Positions 18,113 through 25,890 of a stretch of DNA of 64,000 nucleotides are shown piece by piece (the stretch's first letter is position 1; each line of letters begins with the position of its first letter). Source of the DNA: SAR202 cluster bacterium Io17-Chloro-G6. Lineage in GTDB: Bacteria; Chloroflexota; Dehalococcoidia; UBA3495. The stretch is taken from NCBI GenBank assembly GCA_002816585.1, contig MUCT01000045.1:211869-275868 (forward strand), given 5' to 3'. Position numbers and translations under genes: made by a program. The notes under the pieces are model-generated. The model made no database searches. It saw nothing but the letters and a program-made list of their open reading frames with translations, and had not been told where the DNA came from.

Positions 18113-18134
18113 CCTTCCCCCGTTCAGGGGAAGG
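18113..18134. repeat. Perfect hairpin, REP-like
   Basis: CCTTCCCC (18114-18121 region) and GGGGAAGG are perfect 8-bp arms around a 6-base loop, immediately after the flavin reductase stop. It could act as a transcription pause or a dispersed repeat; no T-run follows. It abuts the first possible start codon of the next gene. Confidence 0.6.
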
Positions 18135-18139
18135 CTACG

Positions 18140-19312
18140 ATGGGGGCGGCGGTCAGCCGGCCAACCAAAAAATTGCAAAACATCCGCCCACAAATAGAAA
18201 GGATCCACGGCACTCCTCACAAGGCCGTGGTGGCCATGTCGGGAGCCGGCACTCAGGCGGTCGCCTGGTTGCTGGGAGTGGCGGGCGCCTCCCGCACCAT
18301 TCTGGAGGCCTTGGTGCCCTACGGCCGGGAGTCCATGATCTCCTTCCTGGGCTTCGAGCCGGAGCAGTCGGCGTCGGCCCAGACGGCCAGGGACATGGGC
18401 AAGGCCGCCTTTCAAAAAGCCAAGTCTCAACTTGAAGACGACTCGCCCCCGGTGGGCCTGGCATGCGCCGCCACAATTGCCACCGACCGGCCCAAACGGG
18501 GGGAGCACCGCGCATTCGTCTCGGCCTGGGACCAAAATTCCAACACCCTGTACTCGTTGCACCTGCACAAGGGTCTTCGTGACCGTGCCGGCGAAGAGGA
18601 CCTGGTTAGCCGCCTCTTGGTCCACGCTCTCATGCTACTTTCGGGCCTGGAATCCGATGTGGAGTTGGGCCTGACCTCCGGCGATTCCCTCGAGATAGTG
18701 CGGACGGAACATCCTTCACCCCTGGCCCAACTGCTTTCCGGGAAGGCGGCCTGGGTTGTTGCCCGGTACGGCCAGGTATTGGAGGTCGAAGGGGCCGCCC
18801 CCGCCGCCTTGCTCCCCGGCTCCTTCAGCCCGGTGCATCAAGGCCACCGGGGTTTGGCCCTGGCGGCGAAGCACGTGGCGGGGACCGAAGTGGGCTTCGA
18901 GCTGTCGGTAACTAATGTAGACAAACCGGACCTGGAGGAAACCGAGATCCTGAAAAGGCTGGCCCAGTTCACCGATGGCGAGACGGTTGTGCTAACCAGG
19001 GCCGAGACCTTCTTCAAGAAAGCCCGGCTCTTTCCGGGCCGGACATTTGTCGTCGGCTGGGACACCGCCGTGCGTTTGGTCGCCCCGCGCTACTACGGCA
19101 ATGACCGGGACGCCATGCTGGGCGCTTTAGCGGAGATGTGGGCCAGCGGTACCAGGTTCATCGTGGCGGGAAGAGAAGATCAGGGGACGTTCAAGACCCT
19201 GCAGGATGTACAGGTCCCTCAGGGATTCGAGCCCCTGTTCAGCGACCTGCCCGAAAACCTGTTCCGCGAGGATGTCTCATCGACCCAACTTCGGGCCAGC
19301 CAGGGAGATTAA
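18140..19312 (+). CDS. CinA-C (NMN deamidase)-like domain fused to a nucleotidylyltransferase domain
   Basis: 390 residues. Residues about 20-170 resemble the CinA C-terminal/PncC domain (SGAGTQAVAWLLGVAGASRTILEALVPYG). Residues about 220-385 form a nucleotidylyltransferase: PGSFSPVHQGH gives the HxGH ATP-binding motif and VSSTQLRA near the end is the S-S-T-x-L/I-R motif. PncC turns nicotinamide mononucleotide into nicotinic acid mononucleotide, and NadD-type enzymes adenylylate that product, so the fusion could perform two steps of NAD recycling; this is inference. The listed ATG lies in a repeat-like hairpin region and the true start may be up to 30 codons later. Confidence 0.8.
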   Translation: MGAAVSRPTKKLQNIRPQIERIHGTPHKAVVAMSGAGTQAVAWLLGVAGASRTILEALVPYGRESMISFLGFEPEQSASAQTARDMGKAAFQKAKSQLEDDSPPVGLACAATIATDRPKRGEHRAFVSAWDQNSNTLYSLHLHKGLRDRAGEEDLVSRLLVHALMLLSGLESDVELGLTSGDSLEIVRTEHPSPLAQLLSGKAAWVVARYGQVLEVEGAAPAALLPGSFSPVHQGHRGLALAAKHVAGTEVGFELSVTNVDKPDLEETEILKRLAQFTDGETVVLTRAETFFKKARLFPGRTFVVGWDTAVRLVAPRYYGNDRDAMLGALAEMWASGTRFIVAGREDQGTFKTLQDVQVPQGFEPLFSDLPENLFREDVSSTQLRASQGD

Positions 19313-19340
19313 TTCCCGGCCTCTCAGGCGTCGAATTTCG

Positions 19341-19370
19341 TTGACACCCATCGATGCACAATGTTATTGT
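19341..19370 (+). promoter_or_regulatory. Candidate promoter of the nuo operon
   Basis: TTGACA at 19341-19346 with a weak -10 (TATTGT, 19365-19370, spacing 18). It is the best match in the 139 bases before nuoA; the -10 is poor, so the exact start is uncertain. Confidence 0.5.
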
Positions 19371-19451
19371 TTGAGCACAAATTGAGTCAAAAAGAACTGG
19401 TCCGCAGACATCACACGGGCACTTTCGCCATGTGTTTTTCCCCCCACGATA

Positions 19452-19853
19452 ATGGTCCCAGCATTTAGCGCCGAACTGTTCACGCAGAACTGGACCGCGG
19501 TGGCCATCTCCGCCGCCGTCGCCGCTATGGCCATTGGCGGAATGTTTACCGCCTCTCGTGTTCTCTCCGCCCGGCGTCACTCCGACGTCAAACTGACCAC
19601 CTACGAATGCGGCATTCCTCCCACACCTTACGCTTGGTCCAACATCAACGTCCGCTTCTATATCTTCGCCATCCTGTTCTTGATTTTTGATGTTGAAGCC
19701 GTTTTCCTATTTCCCTGGGCGGTCATCTTCATGCAGGAAAAAATAAACGAAGCCAATTCACTCCCCTTCTATGCCATGATGATGTTCCTGGGGGTCCTGT
19801 TCTTTGCCATCGTCTACGCGTGGGGAAAAGGAGTCCTTGAATGGCAGAAATAA
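19452..19853 (+). CDS. nuoA: NADH-quinone oxidoreductase subunit A
   Basis: 133 residues, three membrane spans. The conserved loop TYECGIPP and [24 protein letters not shown] match NuoA/ND3, including the Cys-containing loop near the quinone site and the Asp-Glu pair. First gene of the operon; its last 13 bases overlap nuoB. Confidence 0.97.
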   Translation: MVPAFSAELFTQNWTAVAISAAVAAMAIGGMFTASRVLSARRHSDVKLTTYECGIPPTPYAWSNINVRFYIFAILFLIFDVEAVFLFPWAVIFMQEKINEANSLPFYAMMMFLGVLFFAIVYAWGKGVLEWQK

Positions 19854-20371
19854 TCATGGGACCGGTGGGTACGGGCAACCAGCCTGGCCCCAGTTTGTAT
19901 GACCAAAGCGTCGGTGGAAAGGTGCCTGGCGTTATCACCACCTCTACCGACCAGCTATTCGCCTTGGCGCGCAAGTCATCTCTTTGGACCCTTTCTTTTG
20001 GCTTGGCCTGCTGCGCCATAGAGATGATCTCGACCTACATGGCCCACTACGATCTCGACCGCTTCGGCGTGGTCACCTGGCCGTCGCCGCGGCAGTCGGA
20101 CGTGATGATCGTGGCGGGGACTGTAGTCAAGAAGATGGCCGACCCGATCCGCTTGCTCTATGATCAGATGCCCGAACCCAAGTGGGTGATCGCCATGGGC
20201 AGTTGCGCCACCAACGGCGGCCCCTACTACCGCTCCTATTCAGTGGTCATGGGCGTTGACCACATCTTTCCCGTTGACGTCTACGTGCCGGGCTGCCCGC
20301 CCCGGCCAGAAGCTCTGCTGTACGGCATATTGAAACTCCAAGAAAAGATCATGCGGGACGCCGGGAAATAG
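19841..20371 (+). CDS. nuoB: NADH-quinone oxidoreductase subunit B (N2 cluster)
   Basis: 176 residues. Carries the ligands of the terminal 4Fe-4S cluster N2: the tandem Cys in [10 protein letters not shown], the Cys in [12 protein letters not shown] and the Cys in [11 protein letters not shown]. It passes electrons to quinone at the junction with subunits D and H. The N-terminus has a short variable extension. Stop and nuoC start overlap by one base (TAGTG). Confidence 0.97.
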   Translation: MAEIIMGPVGTGNQPGPSLYDQSVGGKVPGVITTSTDQLFALARKSSLWTLSFGLACCAIEMISTYMAHYDLDRFGVVTWPSPRQSDVMIVAGTVVKKMADPIRLLYDQMPEPKWVIAMGSCATNGGPYYRSYSVVMGVDHIFPVDVYVPGCPPRPEALLYGILKLQEKIMRDAGK

Positions 20372-20985
20372 TGGCCGGGAACGAAGGGAACGCTGAAGAA
20401 AGCGTTGAAGAGAGCGTCGAAGAGAGCCAGGAGTCTCCAGTAGAGCCTACTCCGGCATCAGGCGCGCCTTCTCCGGCTAGCCACGGCGAAGAAGAGCCTG
20501 CCGCCGATCCACTTGCTACTTTGTCCACTGCAGGGAGGGAGTTGCTGGATGTGTATCTGGAGGTACTGAAGGAATTCGATCCCCGGGCCGGCGCGCTGGA
20601 CGATATTCCTCAGATCAGCGTCGAGAAACAGCACACTCTCCAGGCTTGCCAGTTGATCAAAGACGACCCTCGCATCGGGGCCAAGATGCTGCTCTGTCTG
20701 TCTTGCGTTGACTACTCTGAATACTTCCAAATGGTTTATGTCCTGCAATCTTTGGACCCGGAGCGCACTTTGGCCCTGCGGACCGAGGTTCCTTACGGCG
20801 ACGCGGTCGTGCCGTCGGTGACACCGGTTTGGCGGGCGGCTAACTGGTACGAAAGAGAGGCCCACGACCTGTTTGGCGTGGACTTTGACGGCCATCCGGA
20901 CCTGACGCCCCTCCTTCTTTACGAGGGCTTCGAAGGGTACCCGGGACGCAAGGAATTTCCGTTCAACGAGTATCAGGAGTTTTAG
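20371..20985 (+). CDS. nuoC: NADH-quinone oxidoreductase subunit C
   Basis: 204 residues from a GTG that overlaps the nuoB stop. The C-terminal half is the 30-kDa subunit domain (VWRAANWYEREAHDLFGV, GFEGYPGRKEFPF). The first 50 residues are an acidic, Glu/Ser/Pro-rich tract with SVEES repeats, not part of the conserved domain and probably disordered. C and D are separate genes here, with two small genes between them. Confidence 0.95.
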   Translation: MAGNEGNAEESVEESVEESQESPVEPTPASGAPSPASHGEEEPAADPLATLSTAGRELLDVYLEVLKEFDPRAGALDDIPQISVEKQHTLQACQLIKDDPRIGAKMLLCLSCVDYSEYFQMVYVLQSLDPERTLALRTEVPYGDAVVPSVTPVWRAANWYEREAHDLFGVDFDGHPDLTPLLLYEGFEGYPGRKEFPFNEYQEF

Positions 20986-21004
20986 CCAGGAGTTCTGGTC
21001 GATT

Positions 21005-21274
21005 ATGGACACTGTGTTGTTGACCGCAAAGACAGACCGAGACGAGGCCCGGTATGTGGCCCGCATCGAGGATATGGGATTAGAAGGGGAGGGCGATTCT
21101 GTGGAGGCTGCTCAAGATGACCTGATCCAGGTCATGCGGGCATGGATCGAGACCCACGATGGCACTGACACTCTGGGCGATGCTCTCGCCGCTGCCGGGT
21201 ATCTCGGCGTCGATGAAGAGACCGAGCTTCAGTTGGAGTTTGCTGAAGCGGAATCACCGTTGGAAAGTGAGTAG
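21005..21274 (+). CDS. Small HicB-like protein inside the nuo operon
   Basis: 89 acidic residues. The N-terminal 45 residues read like the partial RNase H fold of HicB-type proteins (ARYVARIEDMGLEGEGDSVEAAQDDL), with the G-x-G-D-S-x-E-x-A pattern. No HTH or ribbon DNA-binding tail is obvious and no HicA toxin is nearby. It starts 19 bases after nuoC and ends 2 bases before the next gene, so it is co-transcribed with complex I. Function unknown. Confidence 0.7.
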   Translation: MDTVLLTAKTDRDEARYVARIEDMGLEGEGDSVEAAQDDLIQVMRAWIETHDGTDTLGDALAAAGYLGVDEETELQLEFAEAESPLESE

Positions 21275-21276
21275 CC

Positions 21277-21630
21277 TTGCCCAAGAATCCTGAAACCAGG
21301 GCTAAAAAGCCCAAGCGCAACAAAAAATCGTCGTTCGACCGCATCGTCTACCAGATCGAAGAGTCGGGCGCTGGGACTGATTACCAGGCGGTGTGTCCGG
21401 AATTGGTGATTACCGGGTTCGGCGACACGGCGGATGAAGCAAAGAACTCGCTACGCCGCCTCGTGGCCGAATATCTGCAAGACTGCGAAGAACTGGAAGT
21501 GCTGGACGAGACCCTGATCCAGGCCGGATTCTACTTCAATGGCGAGCTCTGGATGAGCAACGAGGTCGAGCCGGCCCAAGAGCCAAATATCCGGTTCATT
21601 GGCCGCCCGCCCGAAAATTCGTCCGAATAA
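21277..21630 (+). CDS. Second HicB-like protein inside the nuo operon
   Basis: 117 residues, probable TTG start after a GGAAAGTGAG-like site. A basic Lys/Arg-rich N-terminus is followed by DYQAVCPELVITGFGDTADEAKNSLRRLVAEYL, a good match to the HicB/DUF1902 fold pattern. It is more canonical than its upstream neighbour, which seems related by tandem duplication. It ends 2 bases before nuoD. In classical toxin-antitoxin pairs HicB neutralises HicA; none is present, so a structural or assembly role is possible. Confidence 0.72.
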   Translation: MPKNPETRAKKPKRNKKSSFDRIVYQIEESGAGTDYQAVCPELVITGFGDTADEAKNSLRRLVAEYLQDCEELEVLDETLIQAGFYFNGELWMSNEVEPAQEPNIRFIGRPPENSSE

Positions 21631-21632
21631 AT

Positions 21633-22763
21633 ATGACCCAGAATTCAGCGAGTAAAATTCCCGACGCGGAACCGTTGGAGATGCTGCTAAACATGGGGCC
21701 GCAGCATCCCTCGACCCATGGTGTCTTCCGCATGGTGCTGTGGGTTGACGGCGAAAAAGTCGTCGACGTCGAACCCCACATCGGCTACCTGCACCGTGGT
21801 TCGGAAAAGCTGTGTGAAGGTGAGCAATATCACCAGGTCATTACCCTGTTCGACCGCTTGGACTATATCGCCAACTTCAACAACGAGCACGTCTATTGCC
21901 GGGCCGTCGAAAAACTCATGGGACTGGAAATATCTGAACGGACCGAATACATCCGGGTCATCCTTTGCGAGTTGAACCGGATCGCCAGCCACATGCTGTT
22001 CATCGCCACCATGGGTCTGGACGCCGGCGCCATGACGCCGTCCATGTTCTGCTTCCGGGGGCGTGAGCGCATCCAAGGCCTGTTTGAGTCCGTTTCCGGC
22101 GCCCGGATGATGCACAACTATTTCCGCATCGGTGGGTTGAAAGAAGACGTGCCGGAGGATTTCGTCCAGCAGGTTAGAGCGCTGTTGAAGCTGATCAAAG
22201 AAGACACCGATGAGTCGGACAAGCTACTCAGTTTCAACGAGATATTCCTGGCCCGGCTGAAGGATGTGGCGGTGATGTCCGCCGAGGACGCGATCGACTA
22301 CGGTTTAACGGGGCCATGCCTCCGGGCGTCGGGTGTCGACTACGACGTGCGCAAGGCAGCGCCCTACTCGGTCTACGACCGCTTCGACTTCGACGTGCCC
22401 GTGGGACTGGACGGGGACTGCTGGGACCGGTATTACCTGCGGGTCCAGGAGATCTACCAGTCGGTGCGGATCGTAGAGCAGGCCTTAGACCATCTTCCGG
22501 AGGGCGAGGTGGCGTCGTCTCTTGGGCGGCGGCTGATCCGCCCGCCCGCCGGCGAGGTATACGTCCGTGCTGAAAATCCCAGAGGGGAAATCGGCGTGTA
22601 TCTGATCAGCGACGGCACCGACCGGCCCTACCGGGTAAAGGTGCGGCCGCCATCATTCTGCAACCTGTCGGCCCTGCGGCACATGCTGAAAGATTGTTGG
22701 ATCGCCGATGCCGTGGTGATTTTGGGCGCGCTTGACATAGTCCTAGGCGAGGTCGACCGCTAG
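21633..22763 (+). CDS. nuoD: NADH-quinone oxidoreductase subunit D
   Basis: 376 residues, the 49-kDa subunit that forms the quinone pocket. Visible: NMGPQHPSTHGVFR near the N-terminus with the quinone-binding His, EPHIGYLHRGSEKL, LCELNRIASHMLF, FRIGGLKEDVPEDF and the C-terminal SFCNLSALRHMLKDCWIADAVVILGALDIVLGEVDR region. The stop overlaps the nuoH GTG by one base. Confidence 0.97.
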   Translation: MTQNSASKIPDAEPLEMLLNMGPQHPSTHGVFRMVLWVDGEKVVDVEPHIGYLHRGSEKLCEGEQYHQVITLFDRLDYIANFNNEHVYCRAVEKLMGLEISERTEYIRVILCELNRIASHMLFIATMGLDAGAMTPSMFCFRGRERIQGLFESVSGARMMHNYFRIGGLKEDVPEDFVQQVRALLKLIKEDTDESDKLLSFNEIFLARLKDVAVMSAEDAIDYGLTGPCLRASGVDYDVRKAAPYSVYDRFDFDVPVGLDGDCWDRYYLRVQEIYQSVRIVEQALDHLPEGEVASSLGRRLIRPPAGEVYVRAENPRGEIGVYLISDGTDRPYRVKVRPPSFCNLSALRHMLKDCWIADAVVILGALDIVLGEVDR

Positions 22764-23941
22764 TGCCGGACGTCATTCTGCTAGTTATTGGGTTGACCGA
22801 CTTTATCTGGATCGTGGTTGGTCTGTTTATCTTGTTCACCGGCCTATCCATTGTGGTGCTGTCATTGACCTGGCTGGAGCGTAAGGTCCTGGGTAGGCTT
22901 CAGCGGCGCTTGGGCCCCACCCGCACGGGACCCATGGGGTTGATGCAGCCGGTGGCCGACGCACTGAAGCTGATACTCAAAGAAGACATCATCCCATCTT
23001 CATCTGAGAAAGCTATCTTCTGGGTCGCCCCGATAATCGTCGTCGTCTCAGCATTCATGATCTGGGTGACTATTCCAGGCACGCAAAATGCAGTGATACA
23101 GAACCTTGACCTTGGCCTCTTCTACATTATTGCCCTCTCGGTCGTCGGTATTCTGGGCCTGGTGTTGGCGGGATGGGGCTCGGCCAACAAATACGGTACC
23201 CTTGGCGGTCTACGGGCAGCGGCCCAGCTAATCAGTTACGAGATACCCATCATCATGGTGGCTATCTCGGTGGCCATGCTGGCCCAGTCGCTGGACATGA
23301 GGGAGATAGTCAACGCACAGGACAGCTATATCTTCTTCCTGGTGCAGCCGCTGGGGCTGGTCTTGTTTTTCATTGCCGGATTGGCCGAGGTTGGCCGGAC
23401 TCCCTTTGACATTTACTTCGCCGAATCGGAGATCGTCGGCGGGCCCTTCGTCGAATACAGCGGGGCCCACTGGTCGGTGTTCTTCCTGGCCGAATATATC
23501 AATACCTTTGCCATCGCCGCCCTTACCGTAATCCTGTTCTTCGGCGGCTGGTCCGGTCCGGGGCTCTCGGGTGACTGGGGGATTATCTGGTTTCTGCTCA
23601 AGGTCTATCTGGTTATCATGGTGATCTTCTGGGTGCGCGGCACCTTCCCAAGGCTGCGCATAGACCAATTGATGGCCTTTGCCTGGAAGGTCATTGTGCC
23701 ATTGTCGTTCCTGTCTGTAGTGATGACCGCCGTGTATCAGTTCTACGGGTGGCCGGCGTGGTCTCTCACCGCTATGTCATCGGCCGGTCTGGTGGTTGTC
23801 GGTTACCTGATCTACAAGCGAATGACCGGTCCCAAGCGGTTGGTGGACCAGGTCCGAACCAGGCAACAGGCGTTGGAGAGCCGGCGCCTGGCCGTAAACG
23901 AGGCCCCGGACCAAGCCACGGGCCAGGTTGGAGGAAATTAA
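22763..23941 (+). CDS. nuoH: NADH-quinone oxidoreductase subunit H
   Basis: 392 residues, about eight membrane spans, GTG start. Typical segments: WLERKVLGRLQRRLGPTR and PTRTGPMGLMQPVADALKL near the N-terminus, AEVGRTPFDIYFAESEIVGG, and FWVRGTFPRLRIDQLM. It connects the quinone site to the proton-pumping arm. The C-terminal 40 residues are a polar extension. Confidence 0.97.
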   Translation: MPDVILLVIGLTDFIWIVVGLFILFTGLSIVVLSLTWLERKVLGRLQRRLGPTRTGPMGLMQPVADALKLILKEDIIPSSSEKAIFWVAPIIVVVSAFMIWVTIPGTQNAVIQNLDLGLFYIIALSVVGILGLVLAGWGSANKYGTLGGLRAAAQLISYEIPIIMVAISVAMLAQSLDMREIVNAQDSYIFFLVQPLGLVLFFIAGLAEVGRTPFDIYFAESEIVGGPFVEYSGAHWSVFFLAEYINTFAIAALTVILFFGGWSGPGLSGDWGIIWFLLKVYLVIMVIFWVRGTFPRLRIDQLMAFAWKVIVPLSFLSVVMTAVYQFYGWPAWSLTAMSSAGLVVVGYLIYKRMTGPKRLVDQVRTRQQALESRRLAVNEAPDQATGQVGGN

Positions 23942-23944
23942 CAG

Positions 23945-24508
23945 ATGTTTAACAGCCTGAAAGGGTTGCTCATAACTTTGGTGTCCACTGTGAACGGTTT
24001 GCGTGAGCCCGTGACCCGCCAATACCCGGCCAGCGGAAATCTGTTGAACCGCCAACCTGAGCCCACCCCGGTGCAGGACCGGTTCATGGGTTTTCCAGCA
24101 CTTACCTGGGACGAGGACGTAAACGAGCCCTTCTGCACCAGTTGCATGGTCTGTATACGCCAATGCCCAACCCAGTGCATGTCATCCGTAATGAAAGACA
24201 ACCCCCTTCATGAAGAAGGGAAAAGCTCCCGTAGAAAGATCGTCGACAGCTTCGAGATCAATCTCAACCGGTGTATACTCTGTGGCATCTGCGTTGAGGT
24301 GTGTAATTTCGATGCGATCGTGATGAGCCACGAACACGAGATGAGCGCATTCAACCGCAACGCGGTCCGGGTGGACCTGCCAGCGCTGCTGGAGATTGGG
24401 CACAAGTTCCAACAGGAGACTGGCTGGATTCCGCCGACACAGCGGGCCAAAGCTCAAAAAGGCGGAGACGCAGAGTCCGAAACGGCTCCTGCCACGACCG
24501 AATCTTAA
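23945..24508 (+). CDS. nuoI: NADH-quinone oxidoreductase subunit I (two 4Fe-4S clusters)
   Basis: 187 residues, preceded by GGAGG. Two ferredoxin motifs for clusters N6a and N6b: CTSCMVCIRQCP and CILCGICVEVCNFDAI. The N-terminus has a hydrophobic helix that sits on the membrane. With no nuoEFG in the window, this subunit is the last visible electron entry point and could accept electrons from ferredoxin or another soluble donor. The C-terminal 40 residues are Ala/Thr/Glu-rich and variable. Confidence 0.96.
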   Translation: MFNSLKGLLITLVSTVNGLREPVTRQYPASGNLLNRQPEPTPVQDRFMGFPALTWDEDVNEPFCTSCMVCIRQCPTQCMSSVMKDNPLHEEGKSSRRKIVDSFEINLNRCILCGICVEVCNFDAIVMSHEHEMSAFNRNAVRVDLPALLEIGHKFQQETGWIPPTQRAKAQKGGDAESETAPATTES

Positions 24509-24537
24509 CAACCGGCCAAACCCAAGGGAAACTCTGT

Positions 24538-24810
24538 ATGCCTAGACGAGAAGACGATCGAATACGGAACATGACTGGGCGTCACGTTGAGGCGTGCACC
24601 TGTCAGGACTGTACCGATCGGTTCCTGAAGAAGAAGAAGATAACGCCTGGACGCAACCGGCCGGGGAACCGGCGGGCCGACGGGGAACAAGTCGCCAAGC
24701 ACCCACGGAGCTGCACCTGCGCCAGTTGCAGCCTGTTGCAGACTATGGGGAACCTGCCGCCGCTGGATCACGGGCCGCGAGGGTTCCTAAAGCGGTTGTT
24801 TCGCCGGTAG
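24538..24810 (+). CDS. Small protein with duplicated H-x3-C-x-C-x2-C motif, between nuoI and nuoJ
   Basis: 90 residues, very basic, with an AAGGGA site before its ATG. The same four-ligand pattern occurs twice: H16, C20, C22, C25 and H55, C59, C61, C64 (HVEACTCQDC and HPRSCTCASC). Each set could hold a zinc ion or a small iron-sulfur cluster. The rest is Lys/Arg-rich and probably flexible; the C-terminus ends in LKRLFRR. Position suggests an accessory or assembly factor of this complex I, but I do not recognise the family. Confidence 0.72.
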   Translation: MPRREDDRIRNMTGRHVEACTCQDCTDRFLKKKKITPGRNRPGNRRADGEQVAKHPRSCTCASCSLLQTMGNLPPLDHGPRGFLKRLFRR

Positions 24811-24878
24811 CGGTTGTTTTTGGAAGTAGCGTCTTGGGTGGGACCTGGAAGCGGCCCACCGGGCATAGGCAAGTAGCA

Positions 24879-24897
24879 GGGCCCGGCTGCCGGGCCC
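24879..24897. repeat. GC-rich hairpin before nuoJ
   Basis: GGGCCCGGC (24879-24887) and GCCGGGCCC (24889-24897) are perfect inverted arms, all G/C. No T-run follows, so it is more likely an mRNA-stability or processing element separating the nuoA-I part from nuoJ-N than a terminator. Confidence 0.6.
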
Positions 24898-24965
24898 GGA
24901 CAATTGAATGGAGATCAAGGGAGCCGCCGATTTGGTGGCTCGTATTTTGGAAGGGGAAAGAATAT

Positions 24966-25007
24966 ATGGCTGGCAAATCAGCCGAAAGGCAGGGTCCAAC
25001 CGCCTAG
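24966..25007 (+). CDS. Possible 13-codon leader peptide directly before nuoJ
   Basis: ATG at 24966 with a good ribosome site (AAGGGGAAAG, 24951-24960) opens a 13-codon frame ending in TAG at 25005-25007, exactly adjacent to the nuoJ ATG. nuoJ itself has no clear ribosome site, so the short frame may serve for translational coupling. No support beyond this layout. Confidence 0.3.
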   Translation: MAGKSAERQGPTA

Positions 25008-25496
25008 ATGGCCTGGTTCGTTTTCATATTGGTGGCCGTGTTGACCATCGGCGGCGGACTGGGTGTGGTTCTCTCCCGCAACGTGGTGCACGCGGCGCTG
25101 GCGTTATTGGTCTCCCTGGTTTCGGTGGCTGGAGTTTACCTGGTCCTGTTCGCCGAATTTCTCGCTCTGGTGCAGGTGTTGATCTACGGTGGGGCAATCA
25201 TCATCGTGCTTCTGTTCGCCGTCATGCTGACCAGAAGCGCCGACTATCCCCGCATCTCCGACAATAAACAGTGGCCCCTGGCCGCCATCGCTGCATTGGC
25301 TCTTTTGGGGGTTTTGGTCCCTGCATTCGCCATCAACGCTGTGGAGGGGACCCAGGCTCAGAACGCCTCTTTCACCGGTATCGGCGAGTCCCTTTTCACC
25401 ACCTGGGCCGTTCCCTTTGAGATTGCATCCCTGGTGCTGCTGGTGGCCCTGATCGGCGCCATAATCATCGCGCGTTCCGGCCGGGGAGAGAACTAG
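25008..25496 (+). CDS. nuoJ: NADH-quinone oxidoreductase subunit J
   Basis: 162 residues, five membrane spans. The third-helix region (EFLALVQVLIYGGAIIIVLLFAVML) is the pi-bulge helix typical of NuoJ/ND6. Start at the ATG at 25008, adjacent to the stop of a possible short leader frame. Spacing to nuoK is 3 bases. Confidence 0.95.
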   Translation: MAWFVFILVAVLTIGGGLGVVLSRNVVHAALALLVSLVSVAGVYLVLFAEFLALVQVLIYGGAIIIVLLFAVMLTRSADYPRISDNKQWPLAAIAALALLGVLVPAFAINAVEGTQAQNASFTGIGESLFTTWAVPFEIASLVLLVALIGAIIIARSGRGEN

Positions 25497-25499
25497 GCC

Positions 25500-25820
25500 A
25501 TGGTCGATCTGGTCTGGTTCCAGCTTCTCAGCGCCGCCCTGTTCGTTATCGGTCTCTATGGCGTGATGGCGCGCCGATCCGCCGTGCTCATCGTGATGTC
25601 CATCGAATTAATGCTGAACGCGGTGAACATCAACCTCATTGCCGCCGCCTCCCATATGGAGGGCACCGGAAGCTTCGCTAATTTCGACGGTCAGTTGATC
25701 GCCATCTTTATCATCACCGTGGCCGCGGCCGAGGTTGGGCTTGCCCTGGCCATCATCCTGCGGATGTTCCGGAACCGGTCCACGGTCAACGTCGATGAGA
25801 TCGACTTGATGAAATGGTAG
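25500..25820 (+). CDS. nuoK: NADH-quinone oxidoreductase subunit K
   Basis: 106 residues, three membrane spans. The two buried Glu of the proton path are in MSIELMLNAVNINL and AAAEVGLALAIIL. Three bases after nuoJ. Confidence 0.97.
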   Translation: MVDLVWFQLLSAALFVIGLYGVMARRSAVLIVMSIELMLNAVNINLIAAASHMEGTGSFANFDGQLIAIFIITVAAAEVGLALAIILRMFRNRSTVNVDEIDLMKW

Positions 25821-25890
25821 ACGGCAACACAGATATTGCGGCCGCTAGCCTGACGATTTCCCGGACCAATGATTCCCGGATGACCGCTTA

